In this document: in pieces, positions 10,916 to 21,014 of the stretch
How positions within the stretch are numbered: position 1 is the first letter of the stretch
Layout of the letters: each line of letters begins with the position of its first letter
Origin: Phytophthora quininea
Taxonomy: Eukaryota; Oomycota; Peronosporomycetes; Peronosporales; Peronosporaceae
Direction of reading: 5' to 3'
Length of the DNA: 64,000 bases
Assembly: GCA_011947345.1 (NCBI GenBank)
Contig: JAAVTG010000614.1
Span: 310,001-374,000 of the forward strand
Position numbers and translations under genes: made by a program
The notes under the pieces: model-generated
What the model saw: only the letters and a program-made list of their open reading frames with translations
Databases searched by the model: none
What the model was told of the DNA's origin: nothing

Positions 10916-11851
10916 ATGAGCGCTCTGACTGCCTACAAGCCCCTGGCCACCTCGGACAAGAAGACCGGCGGTGCCACCGCCTTCGTCATGGACCTGCTGG
11001 CCGGCGGTGTCGCTGGCGGCATCTCCAAGACGGTGGTCGCCCCCATCGAGCGCGTCAAGCTGCTGCTGCAGGTGCAGGCCGCCTCGTCGCAGATCAAGGC
11101 CGAGGACCAGTACAAGGGCATCGTGGACTGCTTCGTGCGCGTGTCCAAGGAGCAGGGCGTGAGCTCGCTCTGGCGCGGCAACCTGGCCAACGTCATCCGT
11201 TACTTCCCCACGCAGGCGCTCAACTTCGCCTTCAAGGACAAGTTCAAAAAGATCTTCATGGACGGTGTGACCAAGGACCAGTTCTGGCGCTTCTTCATGG
11301 GCAACCTGGCCTCGGGCGGTGCCGCCGGCGCCACCTCGCTGCTCTTCGTGTACCCGCTCGACTTCGCGCGAACCCGTCTGGGTGCCGACGTGGGCAAGGG
11401 CAAGTCTCGTATGTACACGGGCCTGGTTAACTGTGTGACCACCATTTACAAGTCGGACGGCCTGAGCGGCCTGTACCAGGGCTTCGGCGTGTCGGTCGGC
11501 GGTATCATCGTGTACCGTGCCGCTTTCTTCGGCGGTTACGACACGCTGCGTGACGTCGCCCTGCGCGACCCTAAGAACGCCCCCGTGTGGCAGAAGTGGC
11601 TCGTGGCCCAGACCGTGACCACCATGGCCGGTATGATCTCGTACCCGTTCGACACGGTGCGTCGTCGCATGATGATGCAGGCTGGCCGCAAGGACATCCT
11701 GTACACGTCCACGTTGGACTGCGCCATGAAGATCGCCAAGAACGAGGGATCGGGCGCCTTCTTCAAGGGCGCTGGCTCCAACATCCTGCGTGGCACGGGC
11801 GGTGCCATTGTGCTGGTGCTGTACGACGAGTTCAAGAAGCTGATGAAGTAA
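10916..11851 (+). CDS. AAC: Mitochondrial ADP/ATP carrier (adenine nucleotide translocase)
   Basis: An intronless 311-residue frame forms three repeats of about 100 residues, each with the carrier signature PX(D/E)XX(R/K): [23 protein letters not shown] and [13 protein letters not shown]. The RRRMMM hexapeptide is diagnostic of ADP/ATP exchange carriers of the inner mitochondrial membrane. The start at [10 protein letters not shown] has only a short leader before the first helix, typical for carriers that use internal targeting. Codons are almost exclusively G/C-ending, fitting a very highly expressed gene, and the frame has no indel. The upstream region carries a strong-looking promoter. Confidence 0.98.
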   Translation: MSALTAYKPLATSDKKTGGATAFVMDLLAGGVAGGISKTVVAPIERVKLLLQVQAASSQIKAEDQYKGIVDCFVRVSKEQGVSSLWRGNLANVIRYFPTQALNFAFKDKFKKIFMDGVTKDQFWRFFMGNLASGGAAGATSLLFVYPLDFARTRLGADVGKGKSRMYTGLVNCVTTIYKSDGLSGLYQGFGVSVGGIIVYRAAFFGGYDTLRDVALRDPKNAPVWQKWLVAQTVTTMAGMISYPFDTVRRRMMMQAGRKDILYTSTLDCAMKIAKNEGSGAFFKGAGSNILRGTGGAIVLVLYDEFKKLMK

Positions 11852-12249
11852 GCGGCTCCTTGACTCGTTCTCCGCGAACGTCCTCGACTGTTCTGCAGTC
11901 GGGGCTTCAGGACAACACTCTTCAGGAAAGAGATGGCAAGGTTGTTTTACATAGACAAAAGGTATATTCCAAAGGCAGGAAGTCAAGAGGGAGGGAGTTG
12001 AATGAATACCTTGCTGTTTTTTCCTTATCCAAGAACTATTTCCACGTTCAGGTCAGAGAACCCTTTGCCCTTTCGGAATGGATCGAACAGACTGTTCAAC
12101 AGTCGCCAACTGAGGCTTTCCTTTGGTAGGTAAGAAAGACCATCACTCCTCTTGAGCAGTCGGTTGCGTGGCGTTATGCTTGCGATCTCGCCACTATTTG
12201 CGTCGGGGGTGGAGGAGCGAACACAGCGCCGTTGTATCCACCGCCACCA
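11852..12249. other. Intergenic interval
   Basis: It holds the 3' UTR of the ADP/ATP carrier and the 5' region of the formin gene. No open frame with recognisable content and no RNA gene were seen. A Lys/Arg/Glu-poor frame continues antisense to the carrier and is treated as a shadow. Confidence 0.4.
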
Positions 12250-15200
12250 ATGATGCAGGCGGAGGAAGACGAGCAGCAAGAGAGGACGTTGGACGCAGAT
12301 GACAAGGGCGAGACTGCACCACCACGATCCGCAGAGGATAAAACGCACTTGGACGAGAGTGATCACTCTGATGGATGGTGGGGACAAAAGCTTGTGATCA
12401 GCAGCGACAGCGCACAACAACCTGGCAGCAAACTAAGAGAAACCGGACATCAACTGGAGCCTGGTGTTACAGATCGGTTCCATGCCGTCTCTGCAGACGA
12501 CGACGACGGTGGAGAGCACTTCACTCTGGTAAAGAAATCCATCTACAAGCCCAGCAAGAAAACCTTCTTGAGTCGATTCGCGCCGGCGTCCACCAAGAAC
12601 AAATACATTCCAAGCGATATTACTGGCATCGTCACGGAAGAGGCCAAGTCTGGGGATTTCCAGCCGAAAGAGTCCGAAGTATCGGACATCGACAGTATAA
12701 ACGTCGCAACGGAGGGCGAAGAAGGCATCAACGTGGCTATTGATCGTTCACCACAAGTTGCTGGAGCTTTATTTGCTGTTCGAGATCGACGTCGGCTCAA
12801 TGCGGAAGATGCAGCGCTTGGAGGTCCGTCCGAGGTGGTTATTCATTCCGGAGACAGTGAGCCAGGGTTTGCTACGTTAAACCCTGTGATCAGCAGCAAT
12901 TTACAGCGAAGTTCTAAGCGACGCCCCAGCCATGGTGGGTTGGCGGCTCCTGCGATGACAAAATCGTCTGGAGCTCCTGTAGCAAAAGATAACCCCATTT
13001 TACTAGAAATCCCAGTTGCTGAGGAAAGGAACCACCAACGCGACCGCTTGCTGTTGATTATCAATGCTCTAGGTGCTACAGGATTGCCGAAAGCAGAGAA
13101 GTTCGGGACTCAGTCGTGTTTGCTGGAGATGAAGCTTGTGGACGGGGAGTCGGGCAGTTCCTCTTCCTTTTAATGCGGACGGAAATTCACAAAAAGGTGG
13201 CAGCGAAGCGCAATGGAACCAGCAATTTACGACAACACTGCGGTCAAAGGAAACGCAATTCCTCCACGTCGAAGTGAAAACGAGCAGCAAGATCCTCGTG
13301 GGTGAAGCTGACGTGCGTCTGGATAAAGTTGGCGACTTGTTTTACGATCAGCATTATCCTTTATCTCGAAGTGAAGACAGCAGTGAGAACGTCGAGGATC
13401 CTGTTCTGCTGGCTGCCGGACAAGTCCATCTACAGTTGAAAATCGGGGACGCCGCTGTGACACCTCACTCGCCCCCAGTTATCCCGCCACTGCACTTGCC
13501 CATTTCTTCTGTTTCTTCTGGAGCAGACCAAACACACTCAAGTGTTTCAACTCCATTGAGCTCAAAGCCGATCCCCGCGATTCTTCTGAATGGAGGTTTG
13601 TTTTTCAAGATCCCATTCCACAATCACAATTTGGTCGGGTACGCAGCTGGGCCTCGACGGCAGTGGGTCGCAGTCAAAAGAGTATCAGAGCCACTGCATC
13701 TACAAATTACATGGGGAGACCCGACTCGCTCAGGGTCAGCTGACAAAAAGAGTGTGCGAACTCTCGATTTGGCACTGGTCACTGAAATTCGCGAAGGTCA
13801 TTCTACAAGTGCTTTCGCCGCTCAAATCGACAGCAACGTCGTCAAGGAGGAGGACAAGTGCTTTTCACTGGTGACAAGAGCGAGAACGCTGGATTTGGTG
13901 GCAGCTAGCAAAGAAGAAGCGCGACTTTGGGTCAGCAGTCTTCGTGAGTTATTATTCCCTTCTGTTCCGTCTATTGATGAGGCTGCGTTACTGTCAGCTC
14001 GAACGATTGAAGGATACAAGCAAACTGCTCTATCGCCGCATGAAAAGTCTGTCACGAAACCTGCCGCTGCAGCGCCTTCGAAGCGAATGATTGCTACGTG
14101 GAGGAACCGCATTTTCAATCTCGCCCGACACGATCGGCTGGATGACATTCTGGAGTGTCTGGAGGACGGTTGTCCGATTGACTTGCTGGAAACGGGAACG
14201 GGTGATACGCTTTTGATGTTGGCGTGTCGACTAGGTAATGCTCAGTTGGTTGACCTGTGTCTGTCTCGAAGAGCGAAGAATGACCCTCACCCGGAGTTTG
14301 GAGAAACAGCGTTGCAGGTCGCAGTGAACACTTCTCATGCGCATTGCGTTGGATTGTTACTCTCCACAGCAGCAAAAAGTGACATGGACTCAGAAATTGT
14401 AAATCATATCGATCCTAACAACGACGCGCCACTTCATGTGGCCGCTCGACACGGAGACTTGGCGTGCTTGCAGTTACTACTGCACCACGGGGCTGATATT
14501 TGCGCAGTTGAAGAATTCGGTCGCACTCCGCTGCATTGTGCTGTAGCGAATGGAAACCTCGACTGCGTCGCTTACTTATTAGATGTGGGAGGGGATTCGG
14601 TACTAAACTCTGGGGATCACGACGGCGATACTGCGTTGCATTATGCTGCTCTCTCAGGCAATGAAGCTGTTGTCAAATTACTGTTAGAGAGTGCGGCAAA
14701 TGTATTCGCAACAAATATCCACAACGAAACTGCCTACGATATTGCTGTTCGAGAGAAACAGCAAAACTGCGCTGAACTCGTTTCGAAGTACTTTTTGACG
14801 AACGAAAAGGGACCAGCGAGCGCCTCAACCACTAGAAATGAACCCGCATCGATGCTACTGGGACGAACCAAGCAGGGTCTGATGGCGTTGGCGTTTAGAG
14901 ATGACGACAGTGTAGCTGATGATAGAATGGCAACTTCGTTCGTTGAACCCGAAATATGGCGACCAGCCAAAGTTCTCGATTATGATAACGACTACCCTAG
15001 CAAGCATCATTCTCCGAGCAATGGAAGCGCTACAAGTCGTTTAGCTTTGTCACCAAGTGAGCAGATTCGAGACGCCCTGACGAGGAAACACCGAGCAAAC
15101 TCGCTGTCACCGGCGAGGTTTGCGTCGCCTAGACCACTCCCACCTTCCATTCTGCAAGAGAAATGTCAAATTACACGACGTATTCTCCCTACGACGAAAG

Positions 15201-17094
15201 GCTTGTTGCTACCGAGCGGATTGATAGAGATCATTTTCATCAGTACCCGCGATATGCTGCAGCCAGAGATTTTGACTCAAACTACCACTCAAGGCAACAA
15301 TGGGAACACTCCTCCGGTGACCGCTATTCACCGTACGAGCCAACCGGTTCGGGTCAAGCGCAACCAGCACAGGCGTATTGGACGGGAGTTAAATCAATCG
15401 ATAACTACGTGGCAACCTCACCAGCAAGTGTGACACATTCCGAGGCATGGAACCAATACAATCAACCGAACGTTCACCAGTACCCTCAGCAAGCAGCGCC
15501 AGTTGACACATCAGAGTGGGAAACGCTTTATACCAATGAAGGCTATCCCTACTACGTCAACCGGAGTACCGGTATCTCTCAATGGGAGAAGCCGGAAGTA
15601 ATGGAAAGCACAACTGGGACGTATACCACTCAGGAAGACACTCAAAAAGCCCAGGAAGGCACCAAGGCAGACACGCTTGCACCCGACGCCATTATTCGAT
15701 TGCGCTTGGCAGAGGTACGAAAGCAAAATCGCTGCCCGCATTGGAGTCGCCACGAAGCACGATCACGTCTCCAAGCTTAACCCCTACTGAAGAAGTTCCC
15801 GCAGCAATTCGACCGCTTCTGACAGCTGAAAGCGAACCGGTCACGCCGGTATCAACAGCTACGATGGATGTTTCTGACAAAACATCATGCAGTGTGAACG
15901 AGCCCGCACAATCAACTGCGATGGTGGAGACTTCGCGATATGAATCCCGGACCGGACTAAAGCTAGCCATCGATATTTCGTCTCCACCAGCTCAGGATGG
16001 TACGTTTATAAAAAAATGTAGCAGCTGGATCCTTTGTCTAACTAACAATGTGTGCGGTGTAAAGCTCGGCCTGTGATGATTCCATCACCACGATCAAGAA
16101 GCCCGATAAAAAATTCTTAGAGTCTGAAGGTGTTGACGGTGATACTGCGAGCGGTTCTTTTGGGAAAGTAAGTATTCCCTAAGGTGCAACTATGGAAGTG
16201 TAATTGTTTACTGAGCATGGTTCTGTACAGTCTCGAGCGTCTTCACCTCGCGGACGGTCCAAGAACATTCAGCTGATTGAACTCAAGCGCGCAAACAACT
16301 TGGCTCTAGCACTCGCGAGTTTCAAAATTCACGACCACTATGAACAAATTGTCAACGACATTGTCACCATGGATGAGCGTGTGGTGAATCCGGCATTGCT
16401 TGGATGCCTTCAGCGGTTCTTTCCTACCGAAAAGGAAAAGCAAGCACTGCAAAGTTTCAAGGGCTCTGTCAGCGCACTGGGGAAGGCAGAACGCTTCTTC
16501 TGTTTGTTGTTTCAAGTCCCAGGGATGCAAGAACGTATTGATATGTTCCTGTATAAAATGGAGTTCGCTCGCAGGCATTCCAGTTTGCTTGCGCGAGTGC
16601 TTGTGGTGAAGCGAGCGTGCCGAGATCTTGTGGAGAACTACTCGTTCATTCAAGCGTTGGAGCAATTCTTCAACAAACAGCAGGCAACATCGTTCTCGAC
16701 CTTCCTAGAGGGAAAATCCGTGTTTGTATCGAACTATCTGTCGGAACTGGACGAAAAGCTCCGGTCATTTCGTGGCGACTTGCAAAAGGCGATGGGGATC
16801 GAGCTCGTGGAGCTGCAACTGCAACTGAATCGTTTGATGGCTGGCATTCGACCAATTCGGTCGTTTGCCGACAGAAGTCCTTCGTCACGGGCAGCGTTGT
16901 CGGATGAGCGCGATAGCAAAGCGAGGGAGATTTTTCAGAAGTTCCTCGTGGATACACGGGCCCAACTTGCCGAGATAGAGAGCGAGTACGAATCGATGGA
17001 GCTGTGGGGAGACAAACTGCTTGCCGTATTCGGAGAAAGCAAAGCAACGTGTCACATTTCCGTAATCTTAGAAGCTCTGGTGGAAATACTCTAA
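12250..17094 (+). CDS. Multidomain formin: C2, PH, ankyrin repeats, WW and FH2
   Basis: Exons 12250-15999, 16065-16167 and 16231-17094 give about 1572 residues after four single-base homopolymer corrections (13168-13171, 15161-15163, 15725-15728, 16108-16113). The corrected length is a multiple of three and both introns keep phase. Order: acidic disordered N-terminus; C2-like block (LLLIINALGATGLPKAEKFG); PH-like block ending EEARLWVSSLRELLF; five or six ankyrin repeats (DAPLHVAARHGDLACLQLLL, GRTPLHCAVANGNLDCVAYL); Gln/Tyr/Pro-rich linker with one WW domain (WETLYTNEGYPYYVNRSTG, then ISQW); FH2 domain (LIELKRANNLALALASFK, LGKAERFFCLLFQVPGMQER). FH2 nucleates actin filaments, C2 and PH suggest membrane recruitment, and WW binds proline-rich partners. 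The FH2 C-terminus looks short and may have a further exon. The start is the first of two adjacent Met codons; an upstream exon is possible. Confidence 0.75.
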
Positions 17095-17336
17095 CTGATA
17101 ACGGCAATCGTGTCAGTGATTTTTCGATAACAAGCACAACAGTGGTACGTTCACGATGACGACTTCGCCTGCGATATTATTCAAATCTACCGCAATAAAA
17201 GTGCTTTGAAGACAACAATCGGGCTGAAACCGAAGCAAAACAACGGATGAACTTCTCGTTGACCATCGCAGCGGATCGAGCAGTGGACACGAATGCATGT
17301 CGGATATTTGAAAAGCAAGGACGTAATTGAAGTAAG

Positions 17337-17480
17337 CCGCTCGACATGGAGATTTGGCGTGCTTGCTAGACAGTTGACGAATTCGGACGCACCTCACTGC
17401 ATTGTGCTGTGGCCAACGGAAACCTCGACTGTGTGGCGTATTTATTGAATGCAGGCGGTGACTCATTGCTAAACTATTCA
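17337..17480 (+). pseudogene. Decayed fragment duplicating the formin ankyrin region
   Basis: The stretch matches 14449-14615 inside the formin gene: the blocks GGAGATTTGGCGTGCTTGC, TGCATTGTGCTGTGGCCAA and GGAAACCTCGACTGTGTGGC are near-identical to the ankyrin exon. About 29 bases are missing between them and the frame is broken by indels. Scattered substitutions show it is an old copy and not an assembly echo. It lies 240 bp past the formin stop, so a local tandem duplication followed by decay is the simplest reading. Confidence 0.8.
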
Positions 17481-17559
17481 CTTGCGTTTGGCCGAGCAGA
17501 AATCTTCATCGCGTCTTCAAGTTTTGCGCACAATTGGCTTCGTACAATGGCGACTTTTA

Positions 17560-18846
17560 TTATAAGTAAGTACTTACTAAGCTAGTAGTAATCTTTGCCA
17601 GAGCCCCCATCGAGTACGCCGACATTGTCCTCATTTCTGCGAGCTGTTCCTGACTGGATGTGGGCGGATACTCTCGAATGTTGGCAGCGTAGCGCTCGTT
17701 CTTCTTGGCGTCTTCCTCCCACTGCACGTGGTCGTAAGTCGGTTCGCGCATCTGGATACGACGCAGAATGGCCTGATTCTCGGACGTGATCTTCTGCAGT
17801 TCGCGCTTGCGTTGCTCCTTGTTGAGACTGTGCGAATACGAAAGCGACTGATTCTTGTTGTCCAACGACCCTCCCTGCATGATAGTCGACATCTTCTCGA
17901 GCAGGATGCGGTTCTCTCGCTCGATTGTAGCGTAGCGCTCCTCTTTCATTTGTTCCTTCTTTTGGTTCTTGCGCAGGTGAGTCGGTCGGTGTGGCTCGCT
18001 GTTGTCGATGGAGCTCTTGATAGTGAAGAGCTTGGAGCGGTGGATTTCCTGGCATCGCTGGTAATATTTGGCGTCCGTGTGCTTGTTGAGTGTGGGGATG
18101 GCTTTACGACCACGGTCCATGGCTTCAGTTGTCTGTCGTCTAAACGGATTGCAAGAGTGGGGTTGGCGCTGTTCCTTAGCAGCGAGTCGATAAATGTGCA
18201 GCTGCGTGCCAACACCGCTTACTATTTTTGCTTTGGGATTTCCAGCGTTTTTATCGCTTCTACGAAATTGTTTTGGCATGGGAAGATGCTCAGCTAAGAC
18301 GCCCTTATCCGATCCGTTCTGCCTGCTTATCGATGTATTCTGGTGGAGAATCTTGGGTTTTGCAGTGATCCTCGCTTTCGGACGTTGAAAATGCTGTTGG
18401 ATCCTGTCGACCCACAAACTCAACTGGAAGATGGAGGAATTCTGACGGCGATTGAGAACCTGCTCGAAGCAATCGCCTTCGGACTCGGCCATCTGCTGGT
18501 GTGAAAGTGCAAACCGTTCCTGCTGAGCCAACATCGTGCAGACGGACGTTCTTTCGGATGTAGCCGCCCTCAGCATACAGTGCATGCTCCACATTTTGCC
18601 ACATTTCTCCGGTCTTGAAGGTTGGTACTCCTTCACGATCTCCAGCATGAATTGTGTCTGTGACGCACCTCGTTCACCGCGTTGGAGGTGTCTGAACTGT
18701 CGGGCTGATGGCGGAATCTGTGCCAAAAGAAGCTCATTGATGTGCGTCGCTTCAAGATCAAGTCGATAACACAAAAGATACTTTACGCGCGAAACGACGC
18801 CAAGCATTGCGCTGCACCAACGATGGCGAAGAAGTCGTCGAACCAC
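17560..18846 (-). CDS. CFAP97 / hemingway (KIAA1430) domain protein
   Basis: A single frame of up to 428 residues. Near residues 265-350 lies the hemingway/CFAP97 signature: KYYQRCQEIHRSKLFTIKSS, PHRPTHLRKNQKK, then a Glu/Arg-rich coiled coil EERYATIERENRILLEKMS and QKITSENQAILRRIQMREP. Proteins with this domain belong to motile cilia and sperm flagella. The start is uncertain. The frame opens at 18846, overlapping the first codons of the divergent CCDC103 gene by 24 bp. Later Met codons, for example at 18492 (MAESEGDCFE), would leave room for a shared promoter. The residues between look coding-like, so the longer form is reported. No indel is needed. Confidence 0.75.
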   Translation of the reverse strand: MVRRLLRHRWCSAMLGVVSRVKYLLCYRLDLEATHINELLLAQIPPSARQFRHLQRGERGASQTQFMLEIVKEYQPSRPEKCGKMWSMHCMLRAATSERTSVCTMLAQQERFALSHQQMAESEGDCFEQVLNRRQNSSIFQLSLWVDRIQQHFQRPKARITAKPKILHQNTSISRQNGSDKGVLAEHLPMPKQFRRSDKNAGNPKAKIVSGVGTQLHIYRLAAKEQRQPHSCNPFRRQTTEAMDRGRKAIPTLNKHTDAKYYQRCQEIHRSKLFTIKSSIDNSEPHRPTHLRKNQKKEQMKEERYATIERENRILLEKMSTIMQGGSLDNKNQSLSYSHSLNKEQRKRELQKITSENQAILRRIQMREPTYDHVQWEEDAKKNERYAANIREYPPTSSQEQLAEMRTMSAYSMGALAKITTSLVSTYL

Positions 18847-19534
18847 CTCACTTCAATTGAGCATGGGGCCTTTGACACCGCTGGGCTACAACAGGAATTA
18901 GCGCAAGCATTGGAAGACGATCGAGTCTACAAACTCACCGACAACATGAAGAAGCGAGCCATCCACACGGCAGCCAACTACGACGAGTTCAAGAACCTTG
19001 TAGCCTGTGCCGATCTTAAACCCATCTCGCAGAAGGAGCTGCGTGATTTCTCCAGAGCTGAGCGACAGACCAACATCTCGTTCAAGAAGAAGCCACGTAA
19101 GAAATCCGACCGGCAGCAGCGGTCTTTTCCAGCGGCTCCAGCATTGGACGTGCCTCCAAGAACCGCTGTTGACTTTTGCCGCAACTGGAAGCGATATCTC
19201 AAAACCCCGAAGCAAAGCTTAGGTATCTCCAAGTGACTGCTCCTGAGAAACTGGGCGAGATGTTCAAGCCAGACATGGACTCGGATCTGATGGCCGAGAT
19301 TGTGCACGTGATGGTGGTCTCTTGGAACGGAGAACCAAGTCAGACAACGTTCGCACTGCAGACGATGGAGGCACTGACGAAAACCAGTCGCTTCGCATTG
19401 ATCCTGGATTTTTCGACAACCACCAGCTGGACGAGGTCCACCAGCTTTTCAAACTGGTCGAAGACACGGGCGAACTGTCCGAGCAGCAGCAGAAGATGCT
19501 ATCGAGCATCAAGCAAACGTTCCGGGTTGGCTAG
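18823..19534 (+). CDS. CCDC103: CCDC103-like dynein arm attachment factor
   Basis: With one extra base in the A4/C4 run 19201-19208 and one in the T5 run 19409-19413, the frame yields 237 residues, close to the 242 of human CCDC103. Residues ~18-65 form the dynein attachment factor N-terminal domain (LQQELAQALEDDRVYKLTD, KKRAIHTAANYDEFKNLVAC, LKPISQKE). The second half is an RPAP3-C-like domain (FCRNWKRYL, LRYLQVTAPEKLGEMFKPD, ALTKTSRFALILDFF). In animals the protein attaches outer dynein arms to axonemes. A role in the zoospore flagellum is inferred from the family. It is arranged head-to-head with the CFAP97-like gene, another flagellar family, suggesting co-regulation. Confidence 0.85.
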
Positions 19535-19637
19535 GGACTCTGGATCAAGACTGCTATCGTCTTCGTAAATTACTCTTTTTTCTCTTTGCTCAATGACCTA
19601 GTAAAGCTTCCTTCCGGTTCAAAAGGAGGTTGGACAC

Positions 19638-20885
19638 TCACTTGGATTCTGGTGCTGCGGCCAGGAAATAGTCGAGAGACGACTTTGCGCACAAAATGCC
19701 TAACATCAACAGGAAGCATCCCAGCCCGCGCATAATTAAATCGATCGTGTGGTTTTTCAGGCGCTGCACAATCAAAAAGTAAGTCAGATACGTTCTACAG
19801 CAATACAGCCTTATAAAAGAAGATAGCGGGTGCCATACCTGCTTGTACTTCTTTAGCAGCGACAGAAGAAGGTAAAACCACGTCGACACGCCACAGCCAA
19901 CACCCATGGCAAAGACGACGGCCAAGAACAGCGTGAATTCCAGCATTCCCGTACCATACACTTCTCACACCAAAATGTCAGATCCACTTCTTAACACCAC
20001 ATCACAATGACCTCACCTGATGCGATGGCGCCTGTGTAGGAAGCAAGTAGCGCCGGGTTGACTCCGGACATGGTCAGACCCATGAGGACATTCTTCACCA
20101 CCTCGCGTTGGGGTCTTCGTGCTCCTTTCCCATGCGCAGCCTCAGTATCAGGATCCAGCGACGGCTTCATGTCCGCCTTTAGGAACACTACTCCAATCAA
20201 CGTGAACATGACCGCTCCTAGCACTCTACAACAGATCCACACCCGTAAGATTCACCAACATCAACGAACCTATTCATCTCCACGTACTTGGACACTGGTA
20301 GTAAGAACTTCGCGCCAGCCAAGAAGCTTCCAAAGCCCCAGAACGCAATACCCGCATATGTCTACAACCAACAGCCAAGTCAGTCTTCCTCCCATCCCTT
20401 CCTTGCATCCTCATTCCTTCCTACCGCTTCGGAGATCGCTCCACCCACTGCAATGGTCAATCCTGCTGTGTATTTCCCTGAATCCCCAGCTTCAACACCA
20501 TGGCAGACGTCGGGCCTGCAACAGGCACAGAGCCCAAGAACCCGAAGCAGAAGCCTGCGACCAGCGGCAGCAGCAGCCGCAGCACGAGCGGTGCCGGCAC
20601 TGAGGGCTGCGGCGTCGCCGTCGCCTGCACTTCTCCGTTCACATCTTGGTCCGCGTCGACGCCTTCATCTGCTGCAGCTGGGGGCAGTGCGACGGGCTCT
20701 GGCTGCTGGTGGTCTGGTCTGTCTACAACGTCGGAGGCTGCTGGCGTCTCGGGCGTCAGGCGGCTGAACAGCAGGAACAGCAGCAGCAGAGCCACTACAC
20801 CGCCCACGACTGCGCCGCGCCGCAGTCTCCGGTACGGCACCCAGGCGTGGCGCATGCCGCGCTTGTACAGAGGCAGCATCGCCAC
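19638..20885 (-). CDS. LysE-type translocator family membrane protein
   Basis: Five exons (20885-20425, 20361-20288, 20225-20017, 19960-19839, 19763-19638) give 330 residues, with one base added in the T3 run at 20473-20475. All four introns are in phase with good GT/AG sites. A hydrophobic N-terminal segment (GGVVALLLLFLLFS) and an acidic Pro-rich loop precede a core with GFCFGFLGSVPVAGPTSAMV, GLTIAVGGAISEA, AYAGIAFWGFGSFLAG, GVNPALLASYTGAIAS and TLFLAVVFAMGVG. The G-x-PGP-like turn near the first helix and the conserved Asn-Pro resemble bacterial LysE/RhtB exporters and their eukaryotic relatives. Substrate and membrane are unknown. It is divergent from the WDR62 gene, with a CCAAT box between them. 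Confidence 0.7.
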
Positions 20886-20949
20886 CTCGTCGCCAAGAAC
20901 AGCACTATTGTAGAGTAACGGCTATTCCCATCCAAAAGCCGAATTCTTG

Positions 20950-20954
20950 CCAAT
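20950..20954. promoter_or_regulatory. CCAAT box in the shared promoter of the LysE-type and WDR62-like genes
   Basis: The motif TGCCAATCACAGCG lies in the 129-bp gap between two divergent start codons, 65 bp from one and 61 bp from the other. Similar CCAATCA or ATTGG motifs recur in other divergent gaps of this window. Confidence 0.5.
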
Positions 20955-21014
20955 CACAGCGCCGAACGATCTGAACCTTGAAACGACGCCGAGCACTTCA
21001 ACGTCAGCCACCTG

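Noticed and set aside
10847..11986. A 379-codon frame antisense to the ADP/ATP carrier
   Set aside because: His/Val/Gly-rich mirror of a highly codon-biased gene; a known artefact of G/C-ending codons.
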